From Cerasibacillus sp036516575 (GTDB taxonomy: Bacteria > Bacillota > Bacilli > Bacillales > Amphibacillaceae), in contig NZ_DATBTY010000058.1 of NCBI RefSeq assembly GCF_036516575.1, positions 38,209 to 102,208 of the forward strand: a DNA stretch of 64,000 bases, given 5' to 3'. Shown piece by piece: positions 34,210-43,905 of the stretch. Position numbers and translations under genes: made by a program. Within the stretch, counting starts at the first letter, position 1. The number at the start of each line of letters is the position of its first letter. Below the pieces are notes generated by a model. That model made no database searches. It saw only the letters and a list, made by a program, of their open reading frames with translations, and was not told the DNA's origin.

Positions 34210-35949
34210 ATGATAGAACAGGGATATTGGCGTAACCGTGATATGAGGAAACATGTTAGCATTCTCGATGGACAACTTGCCCCCACACTTGTATTAACGA
34301 ATGCCACCTATTTAAATATGTATACAAAAAAATGGCTACAAGCGAATATTTGGATTTATAAAGAAAGAATTGTCTATGTCGGTGAAAAAATGCCGGACAA
34401 TGATGATGGAACAACTTATGTAGATTGTCAGGGACAATACCTCGTTCCAGGTTATATTGAACCACATGCCCATCCTTATCAACTGTATAATCCAGAACAA
34501 TTAGCACACCATGCAGCGATTTTCGGGACAACTACTCTCGTTAATGATAGTTTAATGTGGCATTTTTTAATGGACGAAAAGAAAGCGTTTTCCTTTATAG
34601 AAACATGCCAAAACCTGCCGATAAGTATGTATTGGTGGGCACGTTATGATTCACAAACAATTTTACAAGAAGAAGATAAAGTCTTTGATACGCAATCCGT
34701 CTTAAAATGGATTAAACACCCTGCTGTTGTACAGGGGGGAGAACTAACAGCTTGGCCTGCATTATTAGCTGGGGATGATCATTTACTTTACTGGATGCAA
34801 GAAACAAAACGGCATCGTAAACCAATTGAAGGGCATTTTCCAGGAGCTTCAGAAAAGACACTAACTAAATTAAAACTCCTAGGTGTAAATGCCGACCATG
34901 AATCTATAACCGGAAAAGATGTATTAAAGCGTCTCGAATTAGGTTATCAAGTCGGGCTAAGATATTCATCGATTCGTCCTGACTTGCCAAAACTTTTAGA
35001 GGAAATGATGGAGCTCGGATTAAACACTTTTGATCATTTAACAATGACAACAGATGGGGCGACCCCATCGTTTTATGAAAAAGGTTTAATGAACAGATTA
35101 ATCGAAATAGCGATTCAAAAAGGCATACCAATCGAAGAAGCGTATCGGATGGGGTCATATAATGCAGCCAAACATCTCCATTTAGAAGAACAGATTGGTA
35201 GTATTGCTCCCGGACGCATCGCACATATAAATTTCTTAGATAAAAAGTACAATCCACACCCGACTAGTGTTTTAGCAAGAGGTCAATGGATTGTACGTCA
35301 CGGAAAAATATGTACCTATCCGTTACAAATAGATTGGTCAGCATTCGGTATTAAACCGCTAGATTTACGTTGGAACCTACAAGAGAATGATTTACAATAC
35401 TCTATTCCAATCGGTTTAAAGTTAACGAATGATGTCATTACAAAACCTTATGCTATTAAGATTGATGTGACACCAGAACAATTGCCTATTGATACGCATG
35501 ATGCTTTTTTAACATTAATGGATAAGAACGGAAAGTGGCATGTCAATACGACTTTACACGGTTTTACGAAGCGTTTAGGTGGACTCGCTAGCTCTTATTC
35601 AATGACTGGAGACCTTGTTTATATTGGAAAGAACAAGCAAGATATGATTCTAGCTGGAAAACGATTAAAAGAAATGGGTGGTGGCATTGTTATTGTTCAT
35701 GATAGGAGAGTCTTATTAGAAATCCCTCTTACATTGGGAGGCATCATGACATCCGATAAAATGACGACACTTATTCAAAAGCAAAAAGAACTAACCGCTT
35801 GGTTAAAAGAATTTGGTTATTTATTTGATGACCCCATTTATACGATATTATTTTTATCATCAACACACCTTCCGTATATAAGAATCACGCAACAAGGTAT
35901 TGTTGATGTTATGAACCGAGAAGTTCTCTTTCCAGCGACGATGAGATGA
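34210..35949 (+). CDS. yerA: adenine deaminase-like amidohydrolase (YerA)
   Basis: Metallo-amidohydrolase related to adenine deaminase (adenine to hypoxanthine plus ammonia); activity of the YerA branch is not certain. Metal-binding EPHAHPYQ, KPIEGHFPG, NADHES and DHLTMTTDG blocks are visible, with the C-terminal GGIVIVHD segment typical of adenine deaminases. Several start codons precede (34192, 34195, 34198), but GGTGA lies 8 bases before ATG 34210, which also gives the same length as B. subtilis YerA (about 580 residues). It lies directly after the purine operon, as in B. subtilis. Confidence 0.9.
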   Translation: MIEQGYWRNRDMRKHVSILDGQLAPTLVLTNATYLNMYTKKWLQANIWIYKERIVYVGEKMPDNDDGTTYVDCQGQYLVPGYIEPHAHPYQLYNPEQLAHHAAIFGTTTLVNDSLMWHFLMDEKKAFSFIETCQNLPISMYWWARYDSQTILQEEDKVFDTQSVLKWIKHPAVVQGGELTAWPALLAGDDHLLYWMQETKRHRKPIEGHFPGASEKTLTKLKLLGVNADHESITGKDVLKRLELGYQVGLRYSSIRPDLPKLLEEMMELGLNTFDHLTMTTDGATPSFYEKGLMNRLIEIAIQKGIPIEEAYRMGSYNAAKHLHLEEQIGSIAPGRIAHINFLDKKYNPHPTSVLARGQWIVRHGKICTYPLQIDWSAFGIKPLDLRWNLQENDLQYSIPIGLKLTNDVITKPYAIKIDVTPEQLPIDTHDAFLTLMDKNGKWHVNTTLHGFTKRLGGLASSYSMTGDLVYIGKNKQDMILAGKRLKEMGGGIVIVHDRRVLLEIPLTLGGIMTSDKMTTLIQKQKELTAWLKEFGYLFDDPIYTILFLSSTHLPYIRITQQGIVDVMNREVLFPATMR

Positions 35950-36016
35950 TTTATAATGGACAAGGAACACCAATTTTTAACAAAAAATGCATAAAAGCAA
36001 AAGGGAGCTAGGAGAT

Positions 36017-37039
36017 ATGAAAAAGTACGTAATATTATTGACAGCTTTACTCCTAATGTTAGTCGTCGGTTGTTCAAAAGACAAAGATGAAAATCAATCA
36101 GCAAAAGACCAATCAAATGAAGAAGCTGTAGAAAAAGGTGTCTTTCCATTGACAGGCTTAGAAGGAAAGGGAATCGATCGGCGTATTGTGAGTGTGATGG
36201 TGAATAATCATGCGAAAGCGCGCCCGCAAACTGGTTTATCACAAGCCGATCTCGTATTTGAGATTCTTGCGGAAGGGAACATTACGCGATTCCTAGCTCT
36301 ATACCATAGTGAGGAGCCAGAAGTTGTCGGCCCAGTTCGGAGTGCTAGAGAGTATTATTTTGATTTAGCTGAACGGTATCAAGCAATTTATATTCATCAT
36401 GGTGCTGCAGACTTTATTAGTGATATGATAAAAGAACGGGGTATCGATAGTATTAACGGTTCTTCTTACGATAATGATGGTCATTTATTTAAGCGTGATG
36501 ATAGACGTCAAGCACCCCATAATTCATACTTACAATTCGGAGCTGTTAATGAAATTGCAGGAGAAAAAGGCTTTGATATAACTGAAACTTATGAGCCATT
36601 GCCATTTTTAACAGAAGAAGAAACTGAACAAATCGAAGGTGAAAAAGCCGATCGAGTAGAAATAACTTATTTCAAAAGCCCATTAACAACTGTTACTTAT
36701 CAATATGATGCAACAAAAGACGTTTATGACCGATACAGTGATGGGGAACAATCTGTTGAACTGGAATCTAATCAACCAATTGAACTAAGTAATGTATTGA
36801 TTATAGAAACTGCTCATGAGGTCATTGATGATCAAGGCAGACGTAAAGTGGATTTAGACAGTGGTGGTCAGGCATACTTACTACAAAAAGGACTTGTCCA
36901 GAAACTTGAATGGCAAAGTGTTGAAGGACGTATTTTACCAGTAAAAGATGGGCAACCAGTTGGACTTATACCTGGTAAGACATGGATTAATGTCATTCCA
37001 ACATCCCCTGGGTTAGAAGGGGCGGTTACAGTACAATAA
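36017..37039 (+). CDS. yerB: DUF3048 lipoprotein (YerB)
   Basis: Lipoprotein signal peptide with lipobox LVVGC, then a DUF3048 N-terminal domain (RRIVSVMVNNHAKARPQTG, GPVRSAREYY) and its C-terminal partner domain. B. subtilis YerB occupies the same position; function unknown, location outer face of the membrane. The frame is open from 35987, but GGGAG at 36003-36007 and the signal peptide fix ATG 36017. About 340 residues. Confidence 0.9.
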   Translation: MKKYVILLTALLLMLVVGCSKDKDENQSAKDQSNEEAVEKGVFPLTGLEGKGIDRRIVSVMVNNHAKARPQTGLSQADLVFEILAEGNITRFLALYHSEEPEVVGPVRSAREYYFDLAERYQAIYIHHGAADFISDMIKERGIDSINGSSYDNDGHLFKRDDRRQAPHNSYLQFGAVNEIAGEKGFDITETYEPLPFLTEEETEQIEGEKADRVEITYFKSPLTTVTYQYDATKDVYDRYSDGEQSVELESNQPIELSNVLIIETAHEVIDDQGRRKVDLDSGGQAYLLQKGLVQKLEWQSVEGRILPVKDGQPVGLIPGKTWINVIPTSPGLEGAVTVQ

Positions 37040-37056
37040 ATAAAGGAGGAATGAGC

Positions 37057-37353
37057 TTGCAGATTGATAAATTGCGTGGCAAACAACTCGATCAATTATT
37101 TGATGCGATTTTGTCCTTAGATAATCGCGAAGAATGTTATCGCTTCTTTGACGACATTGCGACAATGAGTGAAGTCCAATCCTTATCACAGCGATTTCAA
37201 GTTGCTAAAATGTTATCTGAAGGACAGACTTATAATGAAATCGAAAAAGAAACAAAAGCATCAACAGCGACGATTTCTCGTGTTCGACGTTGCATTGATT
37301 ATGGAAGTGGTGGCTATGGGCTCGTGTTAGATCGCTTAAATAATGAAGAGTAA
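37057..37353 (+). CDS. yerC: YerC/TrpR-like DNA-binding protein
   Basis: A 98-residue TrpR-superfamily helix-turn-helix protein, with LSQRFQVAKMLSEGQTYNEI and TKASTATISRVRRC as the DNA-binding part. The start is TTG 37057, 8 bases after AGGAGG, giving MQIDKLRGK as in B. subtilis YerC. It follows yerB closely and ends before a terminator. The regulated genes are unknown; the small size and position suggest local regulation. Confidence 0.9.
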   Translation: MQIDKLRGKQLDQLFDAILSLDNREECYRFFDDIATMSEVQSLSQRFQVAKMLSEGQTYNEIEKETKASTATISRVRRCIDYGSGGYGLVLDRLNNEE

Positions 37354-37382
37354 TAAGACAGTGCTAATGAAATAGATTGGGT

Positions 37383-37418
37383 GGTGGGGAGCGTAAGTTT
37401 TCCCCACCTATTTATTTT
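37383..37418 (+). terminator. terminator after yerC
   Basis: GGTGGGGA pairs with TCCCCACC, followed by TATTTATTTTTA. Confidence 0.8.
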
Positions 37419-37525
37419 TACGTAAACTACCCCTTTTTATCTTGAACTTTTACCACGATATCGTTCAATTCATCTATCAATATTTGTTATAATAGACTAA
37501 CGGATTATGAAAATGGAGGGCAATT

Positions 37526-38215
37526 ATGTTGCACAATTCAATGAAAGAGTGGAATCACATATTTAAACTCGATCCAGCTAAAGACATGTCGGACGAGTTA
37601 TTAGAGCGTGTCTGTGAGTCAGGTACAGATGCCATCATTGTTGGTGGGACAGATGATGTCACATTGGATGGTGTATTGGATTTATTGTCCAGAATTCGCC
37701 GCTATACAGTACCATGCATTTTAGAAGTATCGAATATGGAAGCTATTACACCAGGGTTTGATTATTATTTTATCCCTATGGTGTTAAACTCTAGAGATAA
37801 AAAATGGATGATGGATATCCAACATGAAGCAATTAAACAGTTTAAAGAGATGATGAATTGGGATGAGATTTTTGTTGAAGGTTATTGTATCTTAAATGAA
37901 GAAGCGAAAGCATATCAAAAAGCAAATTGTCAGTTACCAACTGAAGAAGATGTCTTAGCATATGCCTATATGGCAGAGCGTATGTTTCATTTACCGATAT
38001 TTTATGTTGAATATAGTGGCACATATGGTGAGCCTAAACTCGTCAAAAAGGTTAAAAATGAGCTTACAAATACGTTATTATTTTATGGTGGTGGCATTGA
38101 GAATAAGGCACAAGCACGTGAGATGTCTGCCCATGCTGATGTCATCATTGTTGGTAACAGTTTATATACAAACCCGACAGAAGCTTTAAAAACAGTACGG
38201 GCTGTCAAACAGTAA
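37526..38215 (+). CDS. pcrB: heptaprenylglyceryl phosphate synthase
   Basis: TIM-barrel prenyltransferase that joins heptaprenyl diphosphate to glycerol-1-phosphate, making an archaeal-like ether lipid precursor found in Bacillales. 229 residues with FKLDPAKDMSD, IIVGGTDDVT, YVEYSGTYG and LFYGGGIENKAQA. It is followed by pcrA, the usual pairing. Confidence 0.95.
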   Translation: MLHNSMKEWNHIFKLDPAKDMSDELLERVCESGTDAIIVGGTDDVTLDGVLDLLSRIRRYTVPCILEVSNMEAITPGFDYYFIPMVLNSRDKKWMMDIQHEAIKQFKEMMNWDEIFVEGYCILNEEAKAYQKANCQLPTEEDVLAYAYMAERMFHLPIFYVEYSGTYGEPKLVKKVKNELTNTLLFYGGGIENKAQAREMSAHADVIIVGNSLYTNPTEALKTVRAVKQ

Positions 38216-38242
38216 TAGTAATTTTATAAGGTGGTGTTCAAG

Positions 38243-40480
38243 GTGAGTCTGACAACAGACGACCTGTTAAATGGATTAAATAAAGAGCAGAAAGAAGCAG
38301 TAAAACATACAGATGGGCCACTGCTTATTATGGCTGGAGCTGGAAGTGGTAAGACAAGAGTGTTAACCCATCGAATGGCTTACTTATTGCACGAAAAAGG
38401 TGTTGCGCCTCGAAATATTTTAGCGATTACCTTTACAAATAAAGCAGCAAGAGAAATGAAAGATCGTGTATCCAAACTTGTCGGTCAAGAGGCGGAATAC
38501 ATGTGGGTATCGACATTTCACTCCATGTGTGTACGTATTTTACGCCGAGATATTGATCGAATTGGTTATAATCAGAATTTCTCCATATTAGACAGTGGTG
38601 ATCAATTATCGGTCGTCAAACAAGTGTTAAAAAACTTAAATATCGATCCGAAAAAATTCGATCCACGTGCGATGCTTGGACGTATTAGTTCTCTAAAGAA
38701 CGAGTTAATTACGCCAGAGAAATTTAATGAACAAGTTGGAAACTTCTATGATCGCCAAGTTGCTCATGTGTATGAGGGGTATCAGAAGGTTTTACGAAAG
38801 AATCATTCCATGGATTTTGATGATTTAATCATGGAAACGATTCACTTATTCCAACGTGTTCCAGAAGTGTTGCAGTATTATCAGCGTCGTTTTCAATATA
38901 TTCATGTTGATGAGTATCAAGATACAAACCATGCCCAATACTATTTAGTAAAACAGTTAGCAAGTCGCTATCAAAACCTTTGTGTTGTAGGGGACTCGGA
39001 TCAATCGATCTACCGTTGGCGTGGAGCAGATATTAGTAATATTTTATCCTTTGAAAAAGATTATCCTGCTGCGCGTACCATTCTATTGGAACAAAATTAT
39101 CGTTCAACGAAGTCGATACTAGATGCAGCTAATAAAGTCATTGAAAATAATAGTGGTCGTAAGCCGAAAAACCTATGGACGGAAAACCCATCTGGAAAGA
39201 ATATTCAATACTTTCGCGGTTCAACCGAACAAGAAGAAGCATTATTCGTGATGCAAACAATTAAACAACTCACCCAAGAAGAGAATTACCAACCGAATGA
39301 TATTGCGATTTTATATCGAACAAATGCTCAATCACGTGCGATAGAGGATGCCTTTGTTAAATCAGGTATGCCTTATCAAATGGTTGGCGGGCAGAAATTC
39401 TATGAACGAAAAGAAATTAAAGATATGATTGCTTATTTACGATTAATTACTAACCCTGATGACGACTTAAGCTTTGAACGAGTTGTCAATGAACCGAAAC
39501 GTGGTATTGGAAAAACCTCAGTCGAACGATTGCAAATGTATGCGACAGAACATGATATATCGTTATTCCAAGCGACGAAAGAAGTTGACTTTACCGGTGT
39601 AACAAAGCGCGCTGCCAATGCGTTAGCAGACTTTGCTAACTTGATTCAAACACTTCATCAGCAACAAGAGTTTTTAACAGCGACAGATATGGTTGAAGAA
39701 GTATTAACACGTTCTGGTTATGAAGAGATGTTGTTGAATGAACGGAGTATTGAAGCACAAAGTCGCTTAGAAAACTTAGAAGAGTTTAAAACGGTAACGC
39801 GTGACTTTGAAGCGAAAAATGATGATAAAACATTAATCGCCTTTTTAACAGATTTAGCCTTAATCGCTGATATTGACCAAGTAGATGAAGAGGACCCAGA
39901 TCACTCGACAAAAGTAACATTAATGACATTACATGCAGCAAAAGGACTTGAATTTCCGGTTGTCTTTTTGATTGGTATGGAAGAAAACGTATTCCCGCAT
40001 AGTCGTTCCATGATGGATGATGAGGAAATGGAAGAAGAGCGGCGACTTGCCTATGTTGGCATCACGCGAGCGGAACAGTTGCTTTACATCACACATGCCC
40101 AAATGAGGACGCTTTATGGGCGAACAAATATGAATCCAATTAGTCGCTTTATCAATGAAATTCCAGATGGTTTAATCGACGGTATGGAAGAAGCAAAGAA
40201 AGATATGTTCGGTTCATTATTTACGGGCACAACGCGTTTCAACTCACAAGAAAAACGGCAAATGCCAAGAAGAAGAGCCAAACGAATCCAACAACAAACA
40301 TCAGGGGCCGAAACCGAAAGCTGGCGTCCTGGAGATAAAGCACTTCATAAAAAGTGGGGTGTCGGTACTGTTGTAAAAGTAGACGGTGAAGGCGATTCGC
40401 TCGAACTTGATGTTGCATTTCCAGCACCTATTGGTATTAAGCGATTATTAGCGAAGTTCGCTCCAATTACGAAACAATAG
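38243..40480 (+). CDS. pcrA: UvrD/Rep-family DNA helicase
   Basis: Essential 3'-5' helicase of repair and plasmid replication. Walker A AGAGSGKT has Lys37; further helicase motifs are TFTNKAAREM, VDEYQDTN, GDSDQSIYRWRGAD, EQNYRST, TLHAAKGLEFP and AYVGITRA. A C-terminal tail with a Tudor-like end (KKWGVGTVVKVDG) binds RNA polymerase in the family. GTG 38243 is 8 bases after GGTGG; earlier in-frame GTGs overlap that site. 745 residues. Confidence 0.96.
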   Translation: MSLTTDDLLNGLNKEQKEAVKHTDGPLLIMAGAGSGKTRVLTHRMAYLLHEKGVAPRNILAITFTNKAAREMKDRVSKLVGQEAEYMWVSTFHSMCVRILRRDIDRIGYNQNFSILDSGDQLSVVKQVLKNLNIDPKKFDPRAMLGRISSLKNELITPEKFNEQVGNFYDRQVAHVYEGYQKVLRKNHSMDFDDLIMETIHLFQRVPEVLQYYQRRFQYIHVDEYQDTNHAQYYLVKQLASRYQNLCVVGDSDQSIYRWRGADISNILSFEKDYPAARTILLEQNYRSTKSILDAANKVIENNSGRKPKNLWTENPSGKNIQYFRGSTEQEEALFVMQTIKQLTQEENYQPNDIAILYRTNAQSRAIEDAFVKSGMPYQMVGGQKFYERKEIKDMIAYLRLITNPDDDLSFERVVNEPKRGIGKTSVERLQMYATEHDISLFQATKEVDFTGVTKRAANALADFANLIQTLHQQQEFLTATDMVEEVLTRSGYEEMLLNERSIEAQSRLENLEEFKTVTRDFEAKNDDKTLIAFLTDLALIADIDQVDEEDPDHSTKVTLMTLHAAKGLEFPVVFLIGMEENVFPHSRSMMDDEEMEEERRLAYVGITRAEQLLYITHAQMRTLYGRTNMNPISRFINEIPDGLIDGMEEAKKDMFGSLFTGTTRFNSQEKRQMPRRRAKRIQQQTSGAETESWRPGDKALHKKWGVGTVVKVDGEGDSLELDVAFPAPIGIKRLLAKFAPITKQ

Positions 40481-40493
40481 GAGGGTGATGCGA

Positions 40494-42500
40494 ATGAATA
40501 AACAACAAGCACAACAAAAGATTAATGCCTTAAGAAGAGAACTCAATCAATATAGTTATGAGTATTACGTATTAGATAAGCCAAGTGTACCAGACTCAGA
40601 ATATGATAAAAAACTTCGTGAATTAGACAAGTTGGAAGAGAAATTTCCGGAATTGATCACAGCTGACTCCCCGACACAACGCGTCGGAGATCAACCACTG
40701 GAATCGTTTCAAAAAGTACGTCATGCTATTCCGATGCTTAGTCTTGGTAATGCCTTTAATGCCGATGAATTACGTGACTTTGACCGTCGGGTGAAACAAG
40801 CTATTGGTAAAGAGGTCACTTATATATGTGAACTTAAGTTCGATGGTTTAGCTGTGTCATTACGTTATGAGGGTGGTCAACTCGTTCAAGGGGCAACCCG
40901 TGGAGATGGAACAATTGGTGAAGATATTACAAGTAATCTACGTACCATACGCAGTATCCCGCTATCGATTCAAGAAGAAAACACTATCGAAGTGCGTGGG
41001 GAAGCATTTATGCCACATCGTTCTTTTTTGGCGCTTAATAAACAACGTGAAGAACAAGGGCAGGACCTATTTGCTAATCCACGTAATGCAGCTGCAGGTT
41101 CATTACGTCAATTAGATCCAAAGATTGCAGCCTCTCGTAATCTCGATGTTTTTTGGTATGGTGTTGGTGTATGGGAGGGTAAGGAAATTAATTCGCACAG
41201 TGAACATCTAACCTATTTAGCGTCGCTCGGCTTTAAAGTGAATAAGGAATGGCAAGTATGTAAGTCAATTGAAGAGGTTATTGAATATGTAGAGCATTGG
41301 ACAACAGAACGACCGAACTTGCCATATGAAATTGATGGGATTGTCATTAAAGTTGATTCATTAGCTGATCAAGAAGCGCTCGGATTCACATCAAAAAATC
41401 CACGCTGGGCGATTGCCTATAAGTTCCCTGCTGAAGAAGTTGTGACAACCTTACGTGATATTGAATTAAGTGTTGGACGGACAGGTGTGATTACACCAAC
41501 TGCTATTTTAGATCCGGTTCGTGTCGCAGGTTCAACTGTACAACGTGCTTCATTACACAATGAAGATCTTATTCGGGAAAAGGATATCCGCATTGGGGAC
41601 ACAGTCATCCTTCGAAAAGCCGGCGATATTATTCCAGAAATTGTTCGAGTGATTCATGAAAAACGAACCGGTGAAGAAAAGGAATTTTCAATGCCATCAC
41701 ATTGTCCAGCTTGTAATAGTGAATTGATTCATATTGAAGAAGAAGTAGCCCTTCGTTGTATAAATCCAAGTTGTCCAGCACAGATACAGGAAGGCCTCAT
41801 TCACTTCTCATCACGTGATGCGATGAATATTGACGGTTTAGGAGAGAAAATCATTGCTCAACTATTTCGCGAAAAATTGGTTCAATCGATTCCAGATGTG
41901 TACCGACTGGAAAAAGATGAGCTCCTAAAGCTAGAACGCATGGGTGAGAAATCAGTCACGAATTTATTGAATGCTATTGAACAATCAAAGGAAAACTCCC
42001 TTGAAAAATTGTTATTCGGATTAGGCATCCGCTTTATCGGTGTAAGAGCGTCACAGATTTTAGCAAGGGCATTCCAAACGATGGACCAATTACAACATGC
42101 GACATATGAAGATTTTGTTCAAGTTGATGAAATCGGCACTAAAATGGCTGATTCCCTTGTTCAATATTTTTCCGACGAGAAGGTACGTACGATGATTCAA
42201 CAATTATCTGAGCTTGGTGTTAATATGATATATAAAGGAAGTACACCTAGTGAGTCAATTGAAGACACTGCCTTTTCTGGAAAAACCGTCGTCTTAACAG
42301 GGAAGTTAGAACATTTTACCCGGAAAGAAGCAAAAGAGAGAATTGAAGCTCTAGGTGGGAAAGTAACAGGCAGTGTTAGTAAAAATACAGACTTAGTTAT
42401 TGCCGGAGAAGCTGCTGGTTCAAAATATACACAAGCAGAAAAACTTGGTATCACCATTTGGAATGAGGAACAATTAAAACTAGCATTAGAAAAAGATTAA
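40494..42500 (+). CDS. ligA: NAD+-dependent DNA ligase
   Basis: Seals nicks using NAD+. In order: NAD-binding Ia and adenylation domain with Lys115 in CELKFDG, an OB fold, a four-Cys zinc finger (CPACNSE ... CINPSCP), helix-hairpin-helix repeats (NIDGLGEKI and later) and a C-terminal BRCT domain (FSGKTVVLTGKL). 668 residues. AGGAGGG spaces ATG 40494 by 8 bases. It is part of the pcrB-pcrA-ligA-camS cluster. Confidence 0.96.
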   Translation: MNKQQAQQKINALRRELNQYSYEYYVLDKPSVPDSEYDKKLRELDKLEEKFPELITADSPTQRVGDQPLESFQKVRHAIPMLSLGNAFNADELRDFDRRVKQAIGKEVTYICELKFDGLAVSLRYEGGQLVQGATRGDGTIGEDITSNLRTIRSIPLSIQEENTIEVRGEAFMPHRSFLALNKQREEQGQDLFANPRNAAAGSLRQLDPKIAASRNLDVFWYGVGVWEGKEINSHSEHLTYLASLGFKVNKEWQVCKSIEEVIEYVEHWTTERPNLPYEIDGIVIKVDSLADQEALGFTSKNPRWAIAYKFPAEEVVTTLRDIELSVGRTGVITPTAILDPVRVAGSTVQRASLHNEDLIREKDIRIGDTVILRKAGDIIPEIVRVIHEKRTGEEKEFSMPSHCPACNSELIHIEEEVALRCINPSCPAQIQEGLIHFSSRDAMNIDGLGEKIIAQLFREKLVQSIPDVYRLEKDELLKLERMGEKSVTNLLNAIEQSKENSLEKLLFGLGIRFIGVRASQILARAFQTMDQLQHATYEDFVQVDEIGTKMADSLVQYFSDEKVRTMIQQLSELGVNMIYKGSTPSESIEDTAFSGKTVVLTGKLEHFTRKEAKERIEALGGKVTGSVSKNTDLVIAGEAAGSKYTQAEKLGITIWNEEQLKLALEKD

Positions 42501-42527
42501 TATTTGAAGATGAAGGGTGGGAAACAT

Positions 42528-43754
42528 GTGAAAAGGATTGGTATTATAGGCGTTTGTATCCTTTTACTCTTTACGAGTTGTACACCTGGAGAGAAGAAAG
42601 AGGAAGAGGTTGTTCAGGACGAAAAGGAGAAGAAAGAACTTTCCATTGTGCCTAGCTATAAACTATCGAAAGAAAACTATCGTATGCTCCTTCCATATGA
42701 ATCTGGTGCTGCACGTGGTGTCATTGTTAATCAATTAGCTAACCGCGTTGATATTGACGAAGTTGAAGAAGGATTACGTCGTCATTCAAAAGACTATTTT
42801 GATCCTGAAACATATATCTTTCGGGAAGGACAGTTTCTATCTTCTGAAACGGTTTACGGATGGTTAGGGAGAAAACTAACGAAAGAACAGCTTAATAAAG
42901 CAGTTGAAAAGGAAGTACAAAAATTAAGAAAAGCACAAATGACCGTCGATAAAGAAAGAATTCGCAACGACCTCCAGCAAGGCATTAACCCGGCAATCAA
43001 TAATAAAAACAATGTGAAGGAACAAAAGAAAAAACCGAAATACTTATCACATATCGTCGAACAGAATTTCTTAGTCACTAAAGACAAACAAGCGAAAGTA
43101 GCTGGTGTCTCTATAGGACTTTCCATGAAGTCTGTCTACCGATTTTATACAGAAGACAAGGAAAAGAAACGGACGTTTCATGAAACAGACATACCAAAGG
43201 ATAAAATGATTGAACAAGGCAAAAAAAATGCACAGGAAATTCTCAGTCGACTACGTACCATGGAAGGTTTGGAGAATGTCCCAATTATGTTTGCTATCTA
43301 TCAAGAAGAGGATGAATCATCACCCGTTCCAGGAAGCTTTGTTGCAAAGACGCTTGTTGATAAAGGGCAAAACGAAATTGGCAAGTGGGAGACAATTAAA
43401 GAGAAGAATGTTCTTTTTCCTTCTAATGAAGCAGAGAAATACCATGTCGAAGAATCAGAAGTGATTAAACGATTTAGTAATGAAGTAGCAGATTATTTTC
43501 CAAATTATGTTGGGGTAATCGGCAGAGGTTTTTATATTAATGAAGAATTAAACAAACTTGTTCTCGATATTCCAATCGAATTCTATGGAAAAGGGGAAGT
43601 GCTTGGCTTCACCCAATACGTTTATGGTCTTGCAAAAGAATTACTGTCTAATAACTATGACGTAGAGATTAATATTAAATCAAGTACCCAAATGGAAAGT
43701 ATTATTTATCGAGAAGCCGGAAAAGACGATTTGAATGTGCATATTTTCCAATAA
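42528..43754 (+). CDS. camS: CamS sex-pheromone-family lipoprotein (YerH)
   Basis: Lipoprotein with signal IGVCILLLFTSC (lipobox FTSC) and an acidic, Lys/Glu-rich linker before the CamS domain. In enterococci and staphylococci the CamS precursor's signal peptide yields a pheromone-like peptide; in Bacillaceae the role is unknown. GTG 42528 follows AAGGGTGGG at good spacing; an ATG at 42504 lies upstream of that site and is less likely. 408 residues, last gene of the pcrB-ligA group. Confidence 0.88.
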   Translation: MKRIGIIGVCILLLFTSCTPGEKKEEEVVQDEKEKKELSIVPSYKLSKENYRMLLPYESGAARGVIVNQLANRVDIDEVEEGLRRHSKDYFDPETYIFREGQFLSSETVYGWLGRKLTKEQLNKAVEKEVQKLRKAQMTVDKERIRNDLQQGINPAINNKNNVKEQKKKPKYLSHIVEQNFLVTKDKQAKVAGVSIGLSMKSVYRFYTEDKEKKRTFHETDIPKDKMIEQGKKNAQEILSRLRTMEGLENVPIMFAIYQEEDESSPVPGSFVAKTLVDKGQNEIGKWETIKEKNVLFPSNEAEKYHVEESEVIKRFSNEVADYFPNYVGVIGRGFYINEELNKLVLDIPIEFYGKGEVLGFTQYVYGLAKELLSNNYDVEINIKSSTQMESIIYREAGKDDLNVHIFQ

Positions 43755-43905
43755 AAACACTCATTAATTGAACCATTTGTTTTTTTCCGTTAGAATGAGT
43801 AGTGGGTATTCTTCGAGCTGATTTTTGTGTTTTTGGGCAAAATGATATAGAATATGAGAGCGAAATCAAGGATATCCATAGATTATTTCAAGGAGGGTTT
43901 TATAC